From contig OX465592.1 in the NCBI GenBank assembly GCA_950022655.1, positions 3,402,623-3,466,622 of the forward strand: a stretch of DNA of 64,000 nt, read 5' to 3'. The DNA comes from Alentia gelatinosa. Its lineage: Eukaryota; Annelida; Polychaeta; Phyllodocida; Polynoidae. The notes under the pieces are model-generated. The model was not told the DNA's origin, made no database searches, and saw nothing but the letters and a program-made list of their open reading frames with translations. Shown in pieces: positions 30,955 to 42,066 of the stretch; the stretch's first letter is position 1; the number at the start of each line of letters is the position of its first letter. A program made the position numbers and the translations under genes.

Positions 30955-32290
30955 CCCTCCCTCCCTCCCGTCGACCACTTGATGATGATCCCTCCTCAGC
31001 CCTCTCAGCCATTAGTACAATCCCTCTCCAGCTTTTAATGAATTTATCCATCAACCATGACAAACGGCAATTACGGCTTTCAAGTAGTCTAACAATGTCT
31101 GCCTGCCGCATCTCCGTGCTGTCGCTAGTCGCTGTCACTTTAATCATCTCAAGCCCCAGCCCGTGTTTTGCTCGCATTATCGGATGAGCAGCCCTTCTCA
31201 TCATTGTCAATTTCACTTATCCGCGCACAATATGATTCATAATTTTCTCCGGCGGAATTTGCGGTCGTGTTATTGTATTTGTAAGCAGGGCGGCCATCGA
31301 GCACTACTCTCCCTTTCCGAGTTCATTTCCATTTGATTAGTCGTCGGGGGAACAAATGGGGGCTAGTAGAAATACACACTACAGTAACGTTGGAGAGGAA
31401 CGCTGAAATAAACGCCAGGCAGACGACAGCACAAAGCGGACGCCGAGCACCAGCAGTCGGCGTTCTCAGGGAACGCATTAGCGCCACCTCTCGGCGAACC
31501 ACGCTTTTTAACGTAAAAACCTCCGTCCGTCCCTCCATCAAAGAGCAAAAATCGAATATCCATTTACCCGACCTTCGCTCGCCCATTTATGGTTAGTTTT
31601 CCTCCCAAAGCAAATTTTAAAAGCGCGGTAAAGGAGTGCAGGGACGTCTGCTGAGAAAAGGGCCGCGGTTTTGGCGGGAGGCCCGGGAGCGGGAAAGAAA
31701 ATTGTCGTCTGCTAACAGGTGACGGTTTGCGCATGCGCGGACGGCTCCTTGTTTGCGGTAAAATGGCCACCCGAGTTAATTCCCGCTCTTTTCAGCGATT
31801 TAAAACAACACTCCAAATGTCGCCAATCGGAAAGACCCCAATCAATTTTTTTAATATCATCATCACCCAGGTATTGTTTTATTTATCCCGGTGAAATTCC
31901 AGTATTAAATAAAGAAAAATGCGCTAAAATCGCTGAAATTAAATGAAAGCGGGCTTGAAATGAAAACGCAAATCACCACAACATGGAGTAATGTTATTTG
32001 GATCAAGGAAGCTTGTGTGGCAGTGGCGAGAGGTGTGGGGCCCTTCAAGAGGAGGGTAAGGGGTGGGAAAGAGCACCATGAGAGAGTCAACTGATATGGT
32101 GAGAGACGAACAAAGCGGTCTTAATTAGGCTCATTAGCGGATTCATTAGTGGGACGCTACCACTTAGTCCGATCGATGTTTTCCACTTTCCCCAGCAGGG
32201 GGCAGTCCTGTGAAGGAGACGCTAAGCGCCCGACCAGCGATAGTTTCGTATCCAATCCCCGTGGCGTTATCGGTTAGTTTCGTACTCTGT
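30955..32290. promoter_or_regulatory. Repeat-poor island with clustered homeodomain sites, candidate regulatory region
   Basis: About 1.3 kb with none of the local repeat families. It has balanced composition and many TAAT/ATTA cores: TTTTAATGAATTTATCC (31037), TTTAATCATC (31138), TTAATTAGGCTCATTAGCGG and ATTCATTAGTGGG (32121-32153). A perfect NRF-1 type GCGCATGCGC palindrome sits at 31729-31738. It lies 10 kb before ro exon 1. Function is an inference. Confidence 0.45.
31568..31586 (-). CDS. Very tentative first coding exon of the SLC17 gene
   Basis: On the minus strand an ATG begins a 7-codon frame (MGERRS plus one base) followed by G|gtaaat. Phase 1 is exactly what SLC17 exon A needs, and an NRF-1 palindrome lies about 145 bp upstream. 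The implied intron would be 18-19 kb. Short matches like this arise by chance, so this is only a candidate. Confidence 0.15.
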
Positions 32291-32504
32291 GGAGAACACA
32301 GAGTGAGGATTTAAAACCCCGGAGGTGGGAATCTGGTGGGTGTGGGTAGAATAAAAACAGATGTAAGTAAGATGTGCTGTATGCTCATCTGACATCCCAG
32401 AAACTACAGCGATGGGGAGACTTATAAAAAGCACCAAATGCTTGTCAATGCATATAGCAATGCCGCTTGTGAATATATGTATGAGACGTAAGAAATGGTT
32501 AGTA

Positions 32505-33110
32505 AAGAGGAAACCTATGAGAGTTTAGGATCAGAGCTTTTATCCTACCCCTAATAAAAATACTCCATAGGCTTAACATTGGGTCACTGTATTCGGTCTG
32601 GAGTTCAGAAAAATAAAAAATATCGCTCTAGTGGGATACACTTGACAAATGACGTCATTTGTTAATGTAGAAGTAATTTAGATGGGCGGGGTAGGATGAA
32701 TTCTAAACCAAACTCGAGTTAGTCCTGTTATTGTTCATCGCACTCCGGCAAGATCGCGCATTACTGCTCTCGGCTTCGCCTCGCGCAGTGATACGCGATC
32801 TTGCCATCGTGCGATAAACAACAACACGACTAACTCTTGTTTAGTTTCTCCATCGTATCCAATTGAGTTTGAATCACATAGTAGTTCACCAGACGAAGCT
32901 GCATGAATTATGTAATGATTCAAAAGAGATGAGATCGAACTCTGACACTAACTTAAATAGGTTTCTGAATTTATCTCACCCTTCACATTGACTAATGGGC
33001 TATCATTTGTGACATAATCCCCCATTGGATATTTTCCCTAAACATCTAATGGGCGTTGGATACAAGTTCCCAATGTTAAGTCTATGGAGAAAAAATGCCA
33101 GGGGTGAGAT
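32505..33110. mobile_element. Nested fold-back MITEs
   Basis: A GGGTGAGATAA-type element (AACCTATGAGAGTTTAGG ... TAACTTAAATAGGTTTCTG) split by the GAGTTAGTCCTGTTATTGTT / AACAACACGACTAACTC hairpin (32710-32855), which also occurs at 7620-7735. So one MITE appears to have inserted into another. Confidence 0.7.
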
Positions 33111-33224
33111 AACTGGCTTAACTAAACCAGCAGCAAATGGTATGTTCATCATTGTTTGTTTATTAATTTGTTTGGGTAGTTTAATGTCCAATCTGTTGTA
33201 TTAGACTAACTTTGAATTTGACTA

Positions 33225-33507
33225 AGGCCTGGCGTCCACCTACAACATAGAAATTTAGACCTACAGATATGGCACCGATACAAAAACCAAATATCGGAGA
33301 CATATCGGGAAGGTGCAAAATCGTAGACATATGTCTAGCTACGCCAATCCACCATGCATTGTATGGGTTTTTATCGGCGTCTAATCGTAGAAACGTGGTC
33401 AATTGCCCCGATATTAGGGGACATTCCGACGCGATTTTGATTTTTTTATCGGGAGGTGCATCATAAACCATATCGGAGCCATATCGTAGTAGGTGGACGC
33501 CGGGCCT
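33225..33507. mobile_element. MITE with AGGCCTGGCGTCCACCTAC ends, 283 bp
   Basis: Inverted ends AGGCCTGGCGTCCACCTAC and GTAGGTGGACGCCGGGCCT. Interior words: CGGAGACATATCGGGAAGGT, CCACCATGCATTGTATGGG, GGGGACATTCCGACGCGATT. A larger relative is at 39014-39530. Confidence 0.9.
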
Positions 33508-33509
33508 AA

Positions 33510-34190
33510 ATCTATGAGATGAATCCCATCCTCGTAGTTGACGACGTAATATTTCGCTAATCACTCGGATATTACTACGCGTCAACTCCTCGGAGATTAC
33601 GGCCACTCGTACACAAAACCGGTCATTATTGCGTACGTAACATCACTGTGCTGATTTAGAGAATATTCTTTTCTCAGACATTGAGTTGCACTAGGAAGAG
33701 TGCTTTACAGTAACATAAACATTACCTTGATGAACTGCTACGTTCTATTCACGGATCGTTTATAGCAATGTAGGAAAGTTCTATTTATTAACAAAAAGAA
33801 ATGTGTTAATCTTATTGGGACGACCTCTCATATCACGTTTCTTTTTACAAGAATATTACATTACCTGGCAATAAATATCGATAATTATTTCAACAATTAC
33901 CAAAACTTGATGACATAGAACTGCCCTTCAAAGTGTGCTGGCCGGGCGGAAGTGACTTTCTGCTATGAGCTATGCGCATGCGTGTACGTTACTCAGCGCT
34001 ATGTTTACAACCGCATTTTCATAAAAAAAAATAATTCAAACGCTTTAGAAATTATTTTCTTTGCGTTATTCATGATCATGATATTATTTCGAAATTTTTT
34101 GTCTGAATTTTCAGTCCGTATGATATCTTTTTTTATTTACGTATTTATGTGTTAAGTGCACAAACAATCGTATTCAAAGTATGGTGGTAC
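33510..34190. other. Intergenic, one hairpin remnant
   Basis: A GTAGTTGACGACGTAATATT / ATATTACTACGCGTCAACTC hairpin at 33535-33610, then AT-rich DNA with no gene. Confidence 0.5.
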
Positions 34191-34194
34191 GTCG

Positions 34195-34450
34195 CCATAC
34201 TAGCGTCAGCCATCAAGTTTGAATACCGTAGTAATTCACAGGGTGAAGCCGCGTAAATTACGTGGCGATTCATACAAAATGGGATCGAAATTTGAATAGG
34301 TTTCTGAATTTATCTCGCCCTCACATTGACTAATGGAGTAAGCTTTCTGACATAATCCCCCATTGAGTATTTTTCTATGGATACTCCATGGGTGTTGAGT
34401 ACGAATTCCCAATGTTAAGTCTATGGGAAAAAATACCAGCAGTGAGATGA
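34195..34450. mobile_element. GGGTGAGATAA-type fold-back, partial
   Basis: Has ATCAAGTTTGAATACC, AGGGTGAAGCCGCG, TTGAATAGGTTTCTGAATTT and TTTATCTCGCCC. Confidence 0.6.
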
Positions 34451-34499
34451 TAATCTAGAAAGCGGCCGGCCACATCCAGCCTTCAGTAAGTAGTATATT

Positions 34500-35030
34500 G
34501 AGAAAGAAATTGATGAGTGTTTGGTCTGTGTCCTCGTTCGCTACCTTGGGAGTTCGCAGTAATATGAACGAGGCGATAGCCGAGTGAATATTCTGAAGCT
34601 CTCCAAACGAGATGGTGAACGGAGACTCAGACTAAGCACGAATATGTTTTTGATTTTATCTTAACCTGGATATATTTATCTGTTTATCAACCAAAGCATA
34701 TGATTTACCATACTCGCAAACCTGTTGAAAACGGGTTCTCTGGGGAACTCAGACTAAGCACGAATATCTTTTAGATTTTATCTTAGCCTGGAAATATCTA
34801 GATCTGTTTATCAACCATAGAGTATGAGTTACCGTACTTGCAAACCTATTGAGAACGAGTTCTCTGGGGACTCATACTAAGCACGCATATATTTCTGATT
34901 TTATCTTAACCTGGAAATAGCTATCTGTTTATCAACCATAGAGTATGATTTACCGTACTTACAAGCCTGTTGAGTACGAGTTCCTAATGTTAAGCCAATG
35001 GACGTTTATATCAAGCTGAGATAAATGGGG
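34500..35030. repeat. Imperfect tandem repeat, about 130 bp, 3 copies
   Basis: GACTCAGACTAAGCACGAAT and ATTTTATCTTAACCTGGA recur near 34630-34670, 34750-34790 and 34870-34910, each followed by TCTGTTTATCAACCA and GAGTATGATTTACCGTACT. Confidence 0.75.
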
Positions 35031-35099
35031 GTATAACAGTCTGTACGCAGCTATTCAATAATAGGCGCTGCTCGCCACCATTCACTGATACCCCTCAGA

Positions 35100-35520
35100 G
35101 TATTGACCCACTGGGAGCACTACACACTACCCACAGTCTCCTTATCACCCAACACACTGATAACAATACCCCCTCCCGCCTAACCACCGCCTACTGTCCG
35201 CCTACCTTTGTGACGTCATCAGGGCGTCCAGTAGGCCCGTTCCCAGCGCCATCTACAGCGCAAAAGCGGAACTCGACAATGGTGGGCGTCGACACGCGCG
35301 TCTCCCGGCGTGCATTGCGGTCCGAGAACCGGCACAGCTGACCCAATCAACGCCCGCCTAACGTGAGCCTGACGCGAGCCTAACGCGAGCCTAACCCGCT
35401 ACCCCCTCCCAGTGTCCTCCCGTTCCCCCGGCCGACCGTCCCTCGGCGGTCACACTCTCCGAGCAGATCTTATGCGGCGCTTACGCTTACTAATCTCTGC
35501 TTCAACCCAACGCTGGTTCC
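35100..35520. other. CpG-rich stretch, possible promoter or island
   Basis: From 35240 to 35470 CpG is frequent (GTCGACACGCGCGTCTCCCG, AACGCGAGCCTAACGCGAGC). No exon could be assigned; the right end holds a fragment of the CACTCTCC fold-back. Confidence 0.35.
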
Positions 35521-35860
35521 CCAGGTATCCACTAAAGACATGGGGAACCAGCCAACATTTCGGATTTAAGAGAGGGTAACAGTCAAAAGTTATGAAACTC
35601 AAACAACTCATACATTATGAGTTGTGAAATATAGGACCGGTTAAATGAGCTTTACCGACAAGGCAGCTGTTTTATTTTCAGCTTTAAACCACTTCATAAT
35701 TTGAATCCACACATGATTAGACTGCCCCTTCAAATGAGCATATGTGACATATTGACAAACAAAACTCTGCAACACATGAGTTTTTTTCCACTGAAAAAGG
35801 TAATCCCTAGGACTATGTCTGGTTTGACATAACAAATAATAGAAATGAGTGTAAATGATT
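35521..35860. other. Intergenic, no gene seen
   Basis: Contains a small ACTCATACATTATGAGT palindrome (35608-35624). A minus-strand frame of 64 codons has no recognisable domain. Confidence 0.5.
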
Positions 35861-36265
35861 TAAGCCCAATACACATCTACTGATTCAGGGTTGAACGATC
35901 AGTTCCCAAATCGTATATGAGTCTGTGAACTTGTCGCAGGCAAATTACGTAACCCCTTAGCCTGTGTTGGCTACTCAATTGAAGGCCATTTACCAATGTT
36001 CTGTTGTCGGCGACTGGATTTATCAACATGTTGATAAACTTTTGGTGAACGATCCAGGAACATTGAACAACAACTCGTCAGCACAAAAGAATATCTCCAG
36101 GAGGGGGTTTTTACTAATCGTTGGCTGACCCTTGCCTAGCTGTCCTACATCTACCGACTACAGCCGACTCCGTTAGGATGCCTCACCTGAGACAAATTAC
36201 CATTCCTTTGCCACTGAGAAAGGAACATCAATGTTCCGAAATAGTTAGATGTGTATTGGGCTTTA
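35861..36265. mobile_element. MITE with TAAGCCCAATACACATCTAC ends, copy 2
   Basis: 405 bp, same family as 20638-21041 but in opposite orientation (GGCAAGGGTCAGCC appears as GGCTGACCCTTGCC). Ends TAAGCCCAATACACATCTAC and TAGATGTGTATTGGGCTTTA. Confidence 0.88.
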
Positions 36266-36379
36266 CCATATAAATATGTACATCTCTATTTACAAGCAAA
36301 ACACAATATGCTCCTCAAAGTGTTCAGAATTTAAAACCAGGCCATATGGGGCAGATTTTGCCCCAAACAGGCAGGTCGG

Positions 36380-36815
36380 TGCAGAGATACAAGCGTCCTC
36401 AGGTAGTAGAGCGCAGGATCTCTGCTAGGAGAGTGCCGCGGTCACAATAGAACAATCACTGCCACAGCAGTTCCCTCCCGCGCCGTGAGGGGGCGTGGCG
36501 GGTGACAATGCAGATTGTAGACGGCGGTCTGTAGTAGTAGTAGTGGGGGGAGAGTGTATGATTATTCATATTGTGGACGACGACGATACTCTCCAAGCGG
36601 AGGACCTCGGGGAGGGGGGAGGTCAGTTGGCAGAGCTGTGTCGCGTTCCCACGAGCCTTTTAGTTCGCCCGCCCGCCGCCCGCCCGCAGCGCCATTAACG
36701 CCGCCTGGCGGAACGCTGGCTGTGGTCACGTGATGAGCACGTGACTACAGAGGGCGCTGCTTGTACAGTTTGAGGAACGCCGCGCGTTTGAGGGTCGTTC
36801 TGCTACAAGGAAGGG
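36380..36815. other. CpG island-like block with paired CACGTGA sites
   Basis: GC-rich, with GGGGGCGTGGCGGG (36489), CGCCCGCCGCCCGCCCGC (36665) and two E-boxes in TCACGTGATGAGCACGTGAC (36727-36746). No exon was recognised. Confidence 0.4.
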
Positions 36816-36819
36816 GATG

Positions 36820-38040
36820 GTTATAGCGATGTGCTATACGGGTGTGTGTGTGTGTGTGAGAGGTGGGGAAGTGAGGGGTGTGAGAGGGGTATGTGAGGGG
36901 TGTGAGAGGTGTGAGGGATGTGAGGGGTGTGAGAGGTGTGAGGGGGATGGTTATAGCCATGTGCTATACGGGGTGGGTGTGAGGAGTGAGAGGGGTGTGA
37001 GGGGTGTGAGGGGTGTGAGGGGTGTGAGAGGTGTGAGGGGGATGGTTATAGCGATGTGCTATGCGAGGGAGTGTGTGTGTGTGTAAGGGGTGAGGGGTGT
37101 GAGGGGTGAGTGAGGAGTGTGAGGGGGGTGGTTATAGCGATGTGCTATGTGAGGGTGGGTGTGTGAGGTGTGTGTGAGTGGTGTGAGTGGTGTGAGGGGT
37201 GTGTGAGGTATGTGAGGGGTGTGTGAGGGGTGCGGGGGTGTGAGGTGTATGTAAGGTATGTGATGAGTGTGTGAGGGGTGTGAGAGGCGTGTGAGGCGTG
37301 TGAGGTGTGTGTGAGGGGTGTGAGATGTGTGTGATGGGTGTGAGATGTGTGTGAGATGTGTGTGAGGTGTGTGAGGGTGTTAGGGGTGGGTGTGTGAGCG
37401 GTGTGCGATGTGTGTGTGAGGTGTGTGAGTGGTGTGTGAGGTGTGTGTGAGGGGTGTGAGGGGTGTGTGTGAGGTTTGTGAGGGGTGTGTGTGAGGTGTG
37501 TGAGGGGTGTGTGAGGTGTGTGTGAGGGGTGTGTGTGAGGTGTGTGAGGGTGTGTGAGGTGTGTGAGGGTGTGTGAGGTGTGTGTGAGGTGTGTGTGAGG
37601 TGTGTGAGGTGTGTGTGAGTGGTGTGAGTGGTGTGAGTGGTGTGTGAGGTATGTGAGGGGTGTGTGAGTGTGAGGGGATGTGAGGGGTATGTGTGAGGAG
37701 TATGTGTGAGGGGTGTGTGAGGGGTGTGAGGGGTGTGTGAGGTGTGTGTTAGGTGTGTGAGGGGTGTGTGAAGGGTATGTGTGAGGGGTGTGTGAGGGGT
37801 GTGTGTATAAGGGTGTGAGGGGCGGGGCGGGTGGGTGTGTGAGGGGTGTTTGTGAGACCTGTGTGAGGTATGTGAGGGGCGGGTATGAGGGGTGTGTGTG
37901 GAGTGTGTGTGGGGTGTGTGAGGTGTGTGAGGGGCCGGTGTGAGGAGCGGGTGTGTGAGGGCTTTGAGGGGTGTGAGATGTGTGAGGGGTGTGTGAGGGG
38001 TGTGTGAGGGGTGAGAGGGGAGGGGGAGGGGTGTGTTAGG
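36820..38040 (+). repeat. GTGTGAGGG minisatellite, G-rich half
   Basis: Begins with three longer units carrying GGATGGTTATAGCGATGTGC (36826, 36949, 37039; a fourth near 37127), then about 900 bp of GTGTGAGG/GTGAGGGGT. The C strand is open as a Thr/His/Pro/Ser repeat of 332 codons; this is an artefact. Confidence 0.92.
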
Positions 38041-38149
38041 GGCAGGGCAGATTGCAGTTATTTGTGGGAGACTCTCCACACAGATAGTGAGACGAGTGGC
38101 CGCCGACATAGTGTTATACTGATAACTCACGTTCTCTGATTACTGATTA

Positions 38150-38740
38150 CACCCCTCTCACCCCTCACACCCCTCACTGTCCCTTCTCTCACCCCTCACA
38201 CCCCTCACTGTCCCCTCACACCCCTCACTGTCCCCTCACACCCCTCACTATCCCCTCACACCCCACACGCCCCTCACTGTCCCCTCACACCCCTCACTAT
38301 CCCCTCACACCCCTCACTGTCCCCTCACACCCCTCACTGTCCCCTCTCACCCCTCACTGTCCCCTCACACCCCACACTGTCCCCTCTCACCCCTCACACA
38401 CCCCTCACACACCCCTCACTGTCCCCTCTCACCCCTCACACCCCTCACTGTCCCCTCACACACCCCTCACACCCCACACTGTCCCCTCTCACCCCTCACA
38501 CAGCCCTCACACCCCTCACTGTCCCCTCTCGCCCCTCACTGTCCCCTCCCACCCCTCACTGTCCCCTCACACCCCTCACTGTCCCCTCTCACCCCTCACA
38601 CACCCCTCACACCCCACACTGTCCCCTCTCACCCCTCACACACCCCTTACTGTCCCCTCTCACCCCTCACACCCCTCACTGTCCCCTCACACCCTTCACT
38701 GTCCCCTCACACCCCTCACTGTCCCCCCACCCCCTACTCG
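38150..38740 (+). repeat. CCCTCACAC / CACTGTCCCCT minisatellite, C-rich half
   Basis: About 590 bp of CCCCTCACACCCCTCACTGT units, the reverse complement type of the preceding array. The two halves are separated by 110 bp of unique DNA. A 60 bp stretch (GACGAGTGGCCGCCGACATA ...) at 38091 is directly repeated at 38745, so the C-rich array lies between direct repeats. Confidence 0.92.
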
Positions 38741-39013
38741 CCAGACGAGTGGCCGCCGTCATAGTGTAATACTGATAACACACGTTCTCTCATTACTGAA
38801 CACTCACAGGGACTCCTACTGATAACAGCTGATCTTATATCAGACACGGCGTATCTCATACTGAGCTTTATCTCGTCAATTAGATGTGACATCTATATCA
38901 CCCCTAGTACAAGTTTAGCCATAGGAATAGCATTTAAACAGTTGAAACAGATTGACCATGTCGCCCGTGGAGGATACCGGGACGCGTTGAATAATGTGGA
39001 TGAACGAGACTTT

Positions 39014-39530
39014 AGGCCCGGCGTCCACCTACTACGATATGGCTACCATATGGTCTACGATGGACCTTCCGATAAAAAATCAAAATCGCGTCGGAAGGTC
39101 AGTGTGACATGTACAGTCCGCTTTGTTGTAATTCAGTGTAATTATTGACGGTGCTGGAAAGTAAACCAAGTGGAGGCAAATCAGGGCCCAGTGTGATATG
39201 TACTGCTCACTTCGTTTTAGTTATAGGTAATGTTTGACAGTGCAGGAAAGTTAACAGAGTGGAGGCGTATCAGCATGATGTATGGCCCCGTGTGACATGT
39301 ACTACCCACTTTGCTTTAGTTCCAAATATCAGAGACATATCAGGAAGGTGCAAAATCATAGACATGCCAATCCACCACGCATTGTAAGGGTTTTTTATTA
39401 GTGTCTAACCTCAGAAACGTGGCCAACTGCCCCGATATTAGGGGACATTCCGACGCGATTTTGATTTTGTATCGGGAGGTCCATCGTAGACCATATTGGA
39501 TCCATATCGTAGTAGGTGGACGCTGGGCCT
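39014..39530. mobile_element. GGCGTCCACC MITE, long or composite copy
   Basis: Ends AGGCCCGGCGTCCACCTACT and AGTAGGTGGACGCTGGGCCT. Right half follows the 33225 copy closely; the left half has a 230 bp extra segment with a duplicated GTGTGACATGTAC.. unit. Confidence 0.8.
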
Positions 39531-39746
39531 AATTATAAATGATGAAATTAGTTACCCAAAACGCCACTATGTGTCACTACCTGCAGTGAATATGAACCCT
39601 CGTACAAACTGTCCTCTGACCTCTCTTACAGCTCGATTTGTCCTCACCAACGATCAATTCCAATCAAACGAGACTAATAATTAACGGTTTTTCTCCCTAT
39701 TAACGATAACCGTTATACAACGAGACTTTTAAAAGATCGTCCGTAT

Positions 39747-39749
39747 TGT

Positions 39750-39834
<85 letters not shown>

Positions 39835-39835
39835 T
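39747..39835 (+). repeat. (CT)n microsatellite
   Basis: About 85 bp of CT dinucleotides with one CC interruption. Confidence 0.95.
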
Positions 39836-39839
39836 CGAG

Positions 39840-40780
39840 ATCTCGTCAGCGTTCTCGTCGCGAACGATACTTAATTATCAAACGAGGCCCAGATCTAGGC
39901 GCCCCCATCGAGAAAAATTTGAACTAGCTCTTATGGCTGCAATATCAGAAAAACTCTTTATGTTGATGTTTTAACTGTTGTTAGTTGACAAAGAAACAAA
40001 TTATAACTTAAATAATCGACCAATAATAAAGATGGCAGAAAAACCGTATTCTACCCAGTAGAATACGGCTTTTCCTATTCTACTCAGCAGCGAACTGTAG
40101 GCTCTGTATAGAGATAACGTATTAGGTGGGTGTTAAATAACTTTATGAACATGCTTCATTTGTACCATTTTATATATTATTTCATTACTTGCATCATTTC
40201 GATATACTACTTTATACCTTTGAACCATTTCAAAGAACTTGTATTAATCATTACTTTGAACAATTTCCATATACTACTTATGACTTTGTACCATTTCACT
40301 ATACTACTTTACTGCACCATTTGAATAGACTACTTGGTGGATATGCACCATGAACCTGGATATTGAACCATTGATTGACTAGAAACGTCATCTAGGCTCT
40401 TATCTACCTTGTGAAAGGACAATATGGACATCAGCATCACACAGAAATGCCTAAAATAGTTCTCCCCGGAAAGGACTTTGATTTCTTTCTTTTTTTTTCG
40501 TCAATAAAATCTTTTCAAACAAAAATGTCGGATAGTTCACCTTGAAAATGCCATTTTAGTCATTGTGAATTAGAACAAATTTCAAGGAACTAGTTTGAAC
40601 TAATGAGTCTCAATATTCAAAAATCACCAGGTGGCGCCACTGCGAGTTGTCGGGTAAGCCGTTAAATATTGTAACTTCGAGTGAGAAAAGGTAGATTTTG
40701 TTTGTGGGATAAAACAAATCCCTTGTTTTTGTTGTGTTATCCCCCAGTCATATGCTACGAACAAAAATATTTAAGTTCAC
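39840..40780. other. Intergenic, small hairpin and repeat fragments
   Basis: Hairpin AAACCGTATTCTACC / AGTAGAATACGGCTTTT at 40043-40072. The words TTGTACCATTT and ATACTACTTT form a loose repeat at 40155-40335. At 40615 a TCACCAGGTGGCGCCACTG fragment of the TTAAAGGCATATC family. No gene seen. Confidence 0.5.
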
Positions 40781-40782
40781 CA

Positions 40783-41060
40783 GGGGCCCGTTTAATAATC
40801 TAGGCTCGTACATGAAGACCCTTTTCTGTATGCAATAGAAACCCAGGGACGATGTGGGTCAACTTTATCCAACAACTATGGACGACCTTATGGACAGCTA
40901 AGACTGTTTTAGTGAAGAATCTTTAAAATAACGATAACTCTTGTACGAGGTACAGAATAAGGTCTTCATGTACGATCCTAGATTATTATGAAACGATAAC
41001 CCTTGTACGAGGTACAGAAAAGAGTCTTCATGTAGGATCCTTAGCTATTTAACGGGCCCC
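40783..41060. mobile_element. MITE with GGGGCCCGTT ends, 278 bp
   Basis: Left GGGGCCCGTTTAATAATCTA then GGCTCGTACATGAAGAC; right GTCTTCATGTAGGATCC then TAGCTATTTAACGGGCCCC. Inside, a second inverted copy of the right arm occurs (CTTCATGTACGATCCTAG at 40963). Confidence 0.85.
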
Positions 41061-41129
41061 ATACTTACTGCATGTGGTGAACCGATATAGAAATTTCCCT
41101 ATCATCTCATCCCTACTCCAAGACAGACA

Positions 41130-41460
41130 CAGCCAACCCCCTCACCCCCCCCCCCCTCCCTCCCCCTCCCTCTCTCCAGTGAGTAGCAGCCCCCCATCCT
41201 TCACCCAGACTCATTATGGTTATTCGCTATTAGAGACGACCAATCAGCGAGCAGCATTTAATGAAGCGCCGAGTTGGCGTGTGTCATGGTGGCGCCTGGT
41301 GGGCGCGGCCATTACGTGCTGGTACGCGGCGAGAGGCGGTGATTGGCCGTTCGCTGGGTGTGTCACGCTCGGTGAAGAGGCAGGGGGAGGGGGGGGGGGG
41401 GTGAGGGGGTGAGTGGGAGGGGGGAGGAGGGGAGGGGGAGGGGTTTCGCTGGTTACTCCA
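41130..41460 (+). other. C-rich and G-rich tracts before ro exon 1
   Basis: A CCCCCCCCCCTCCCTCCCCC tract (41142-41172) and a GGGGGAGGGGGG.. tract (41383-41445). Separated by 200 bp with normal composition. Potential quadruplex-forming DNA near the ro promoter. Confidence 0.75.
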
Positions 41461-42066
41461 CACGCCGGGTACATCCTCCTCACATCCCCGCCAGGCGGCG
41501 TCCGTGCCGCGTCTCATCTGCGTCTCACCTGCTGGTTCCCGGACGGTGCTGGTAACAGTCGTAGACGCAGGCCGGACGCTGTGAGGACGCATGCGCAGAG
41601 AGTATACACGCGCCCGTACGGGACGCCGGGGAACTACTGAACGCCGTGACGCCGACCCGAGCAGACGACAATCGTTAGGAGAGTGACATGCGCAGAAAAC
41701 AATCTCACTGAGGAGTTGGACCTACAACTACAAGACCTGTGACGTGTACACAACACATACAACACTGACGCACGATACATGTGGCGTGTACACAAGAAAT
41801 ATAACACGGACACACTATACCCGTGACGTGTACAACACGGACACACCTTACCCGTGACGTGTACACAACTGACACACCATACCTGTGACGTGTACACAAG
41901 AAATACAACACGGACAAACCATACTCGTGACGTGTACACACCAGACGTCAGTGACGTCAGCGCGCGTCTTCCGGAAACTGCGCTGACCGCGGAGAAGACG
42001 TCGTTTCCGGTACAGCAGCGCCGCCTGCCGACGTCAGTCGTGACGTCGCCGCGCGTCGTCAGCATC
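41460..42066 (+). promoter_or_regulatory. ro: CpG-rich probable promoter and 5' leader of ro
   Basis: High CpG density continues into exon 1. No TATA box is obvious, as is common for CpG-rich promoters. The frame upstream of the start ATG is open back to 41854, but only because of the CGTGTACAC array; the chosen ATG has the better context (agcatcATGg). Confidence 0.5.
41739..41945. repeat. GTGACGTGTACAC array, 7 copies
   Basis: GTGACGTGTAC occurs at about 41739, 41781 (variant), 41823, 41853, 41885 and 41936 with spacers of 30-50 bp containing AACACGGACACACC. Each has a TGACGTG core (CRE/bZIP-type). It ends 120 bp before the ro start codon. Confidence 0.85.

Noticed and set aside
37132..38130. 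A 332-codon open frame on the minus strand, Thr/His/Pro/Ser repeat
   Set aside because: It is the translation of the GTGTGAGGG minisatellite; the codon pattern follows the DNA period and there is no promoter, domain or non-repeat part.
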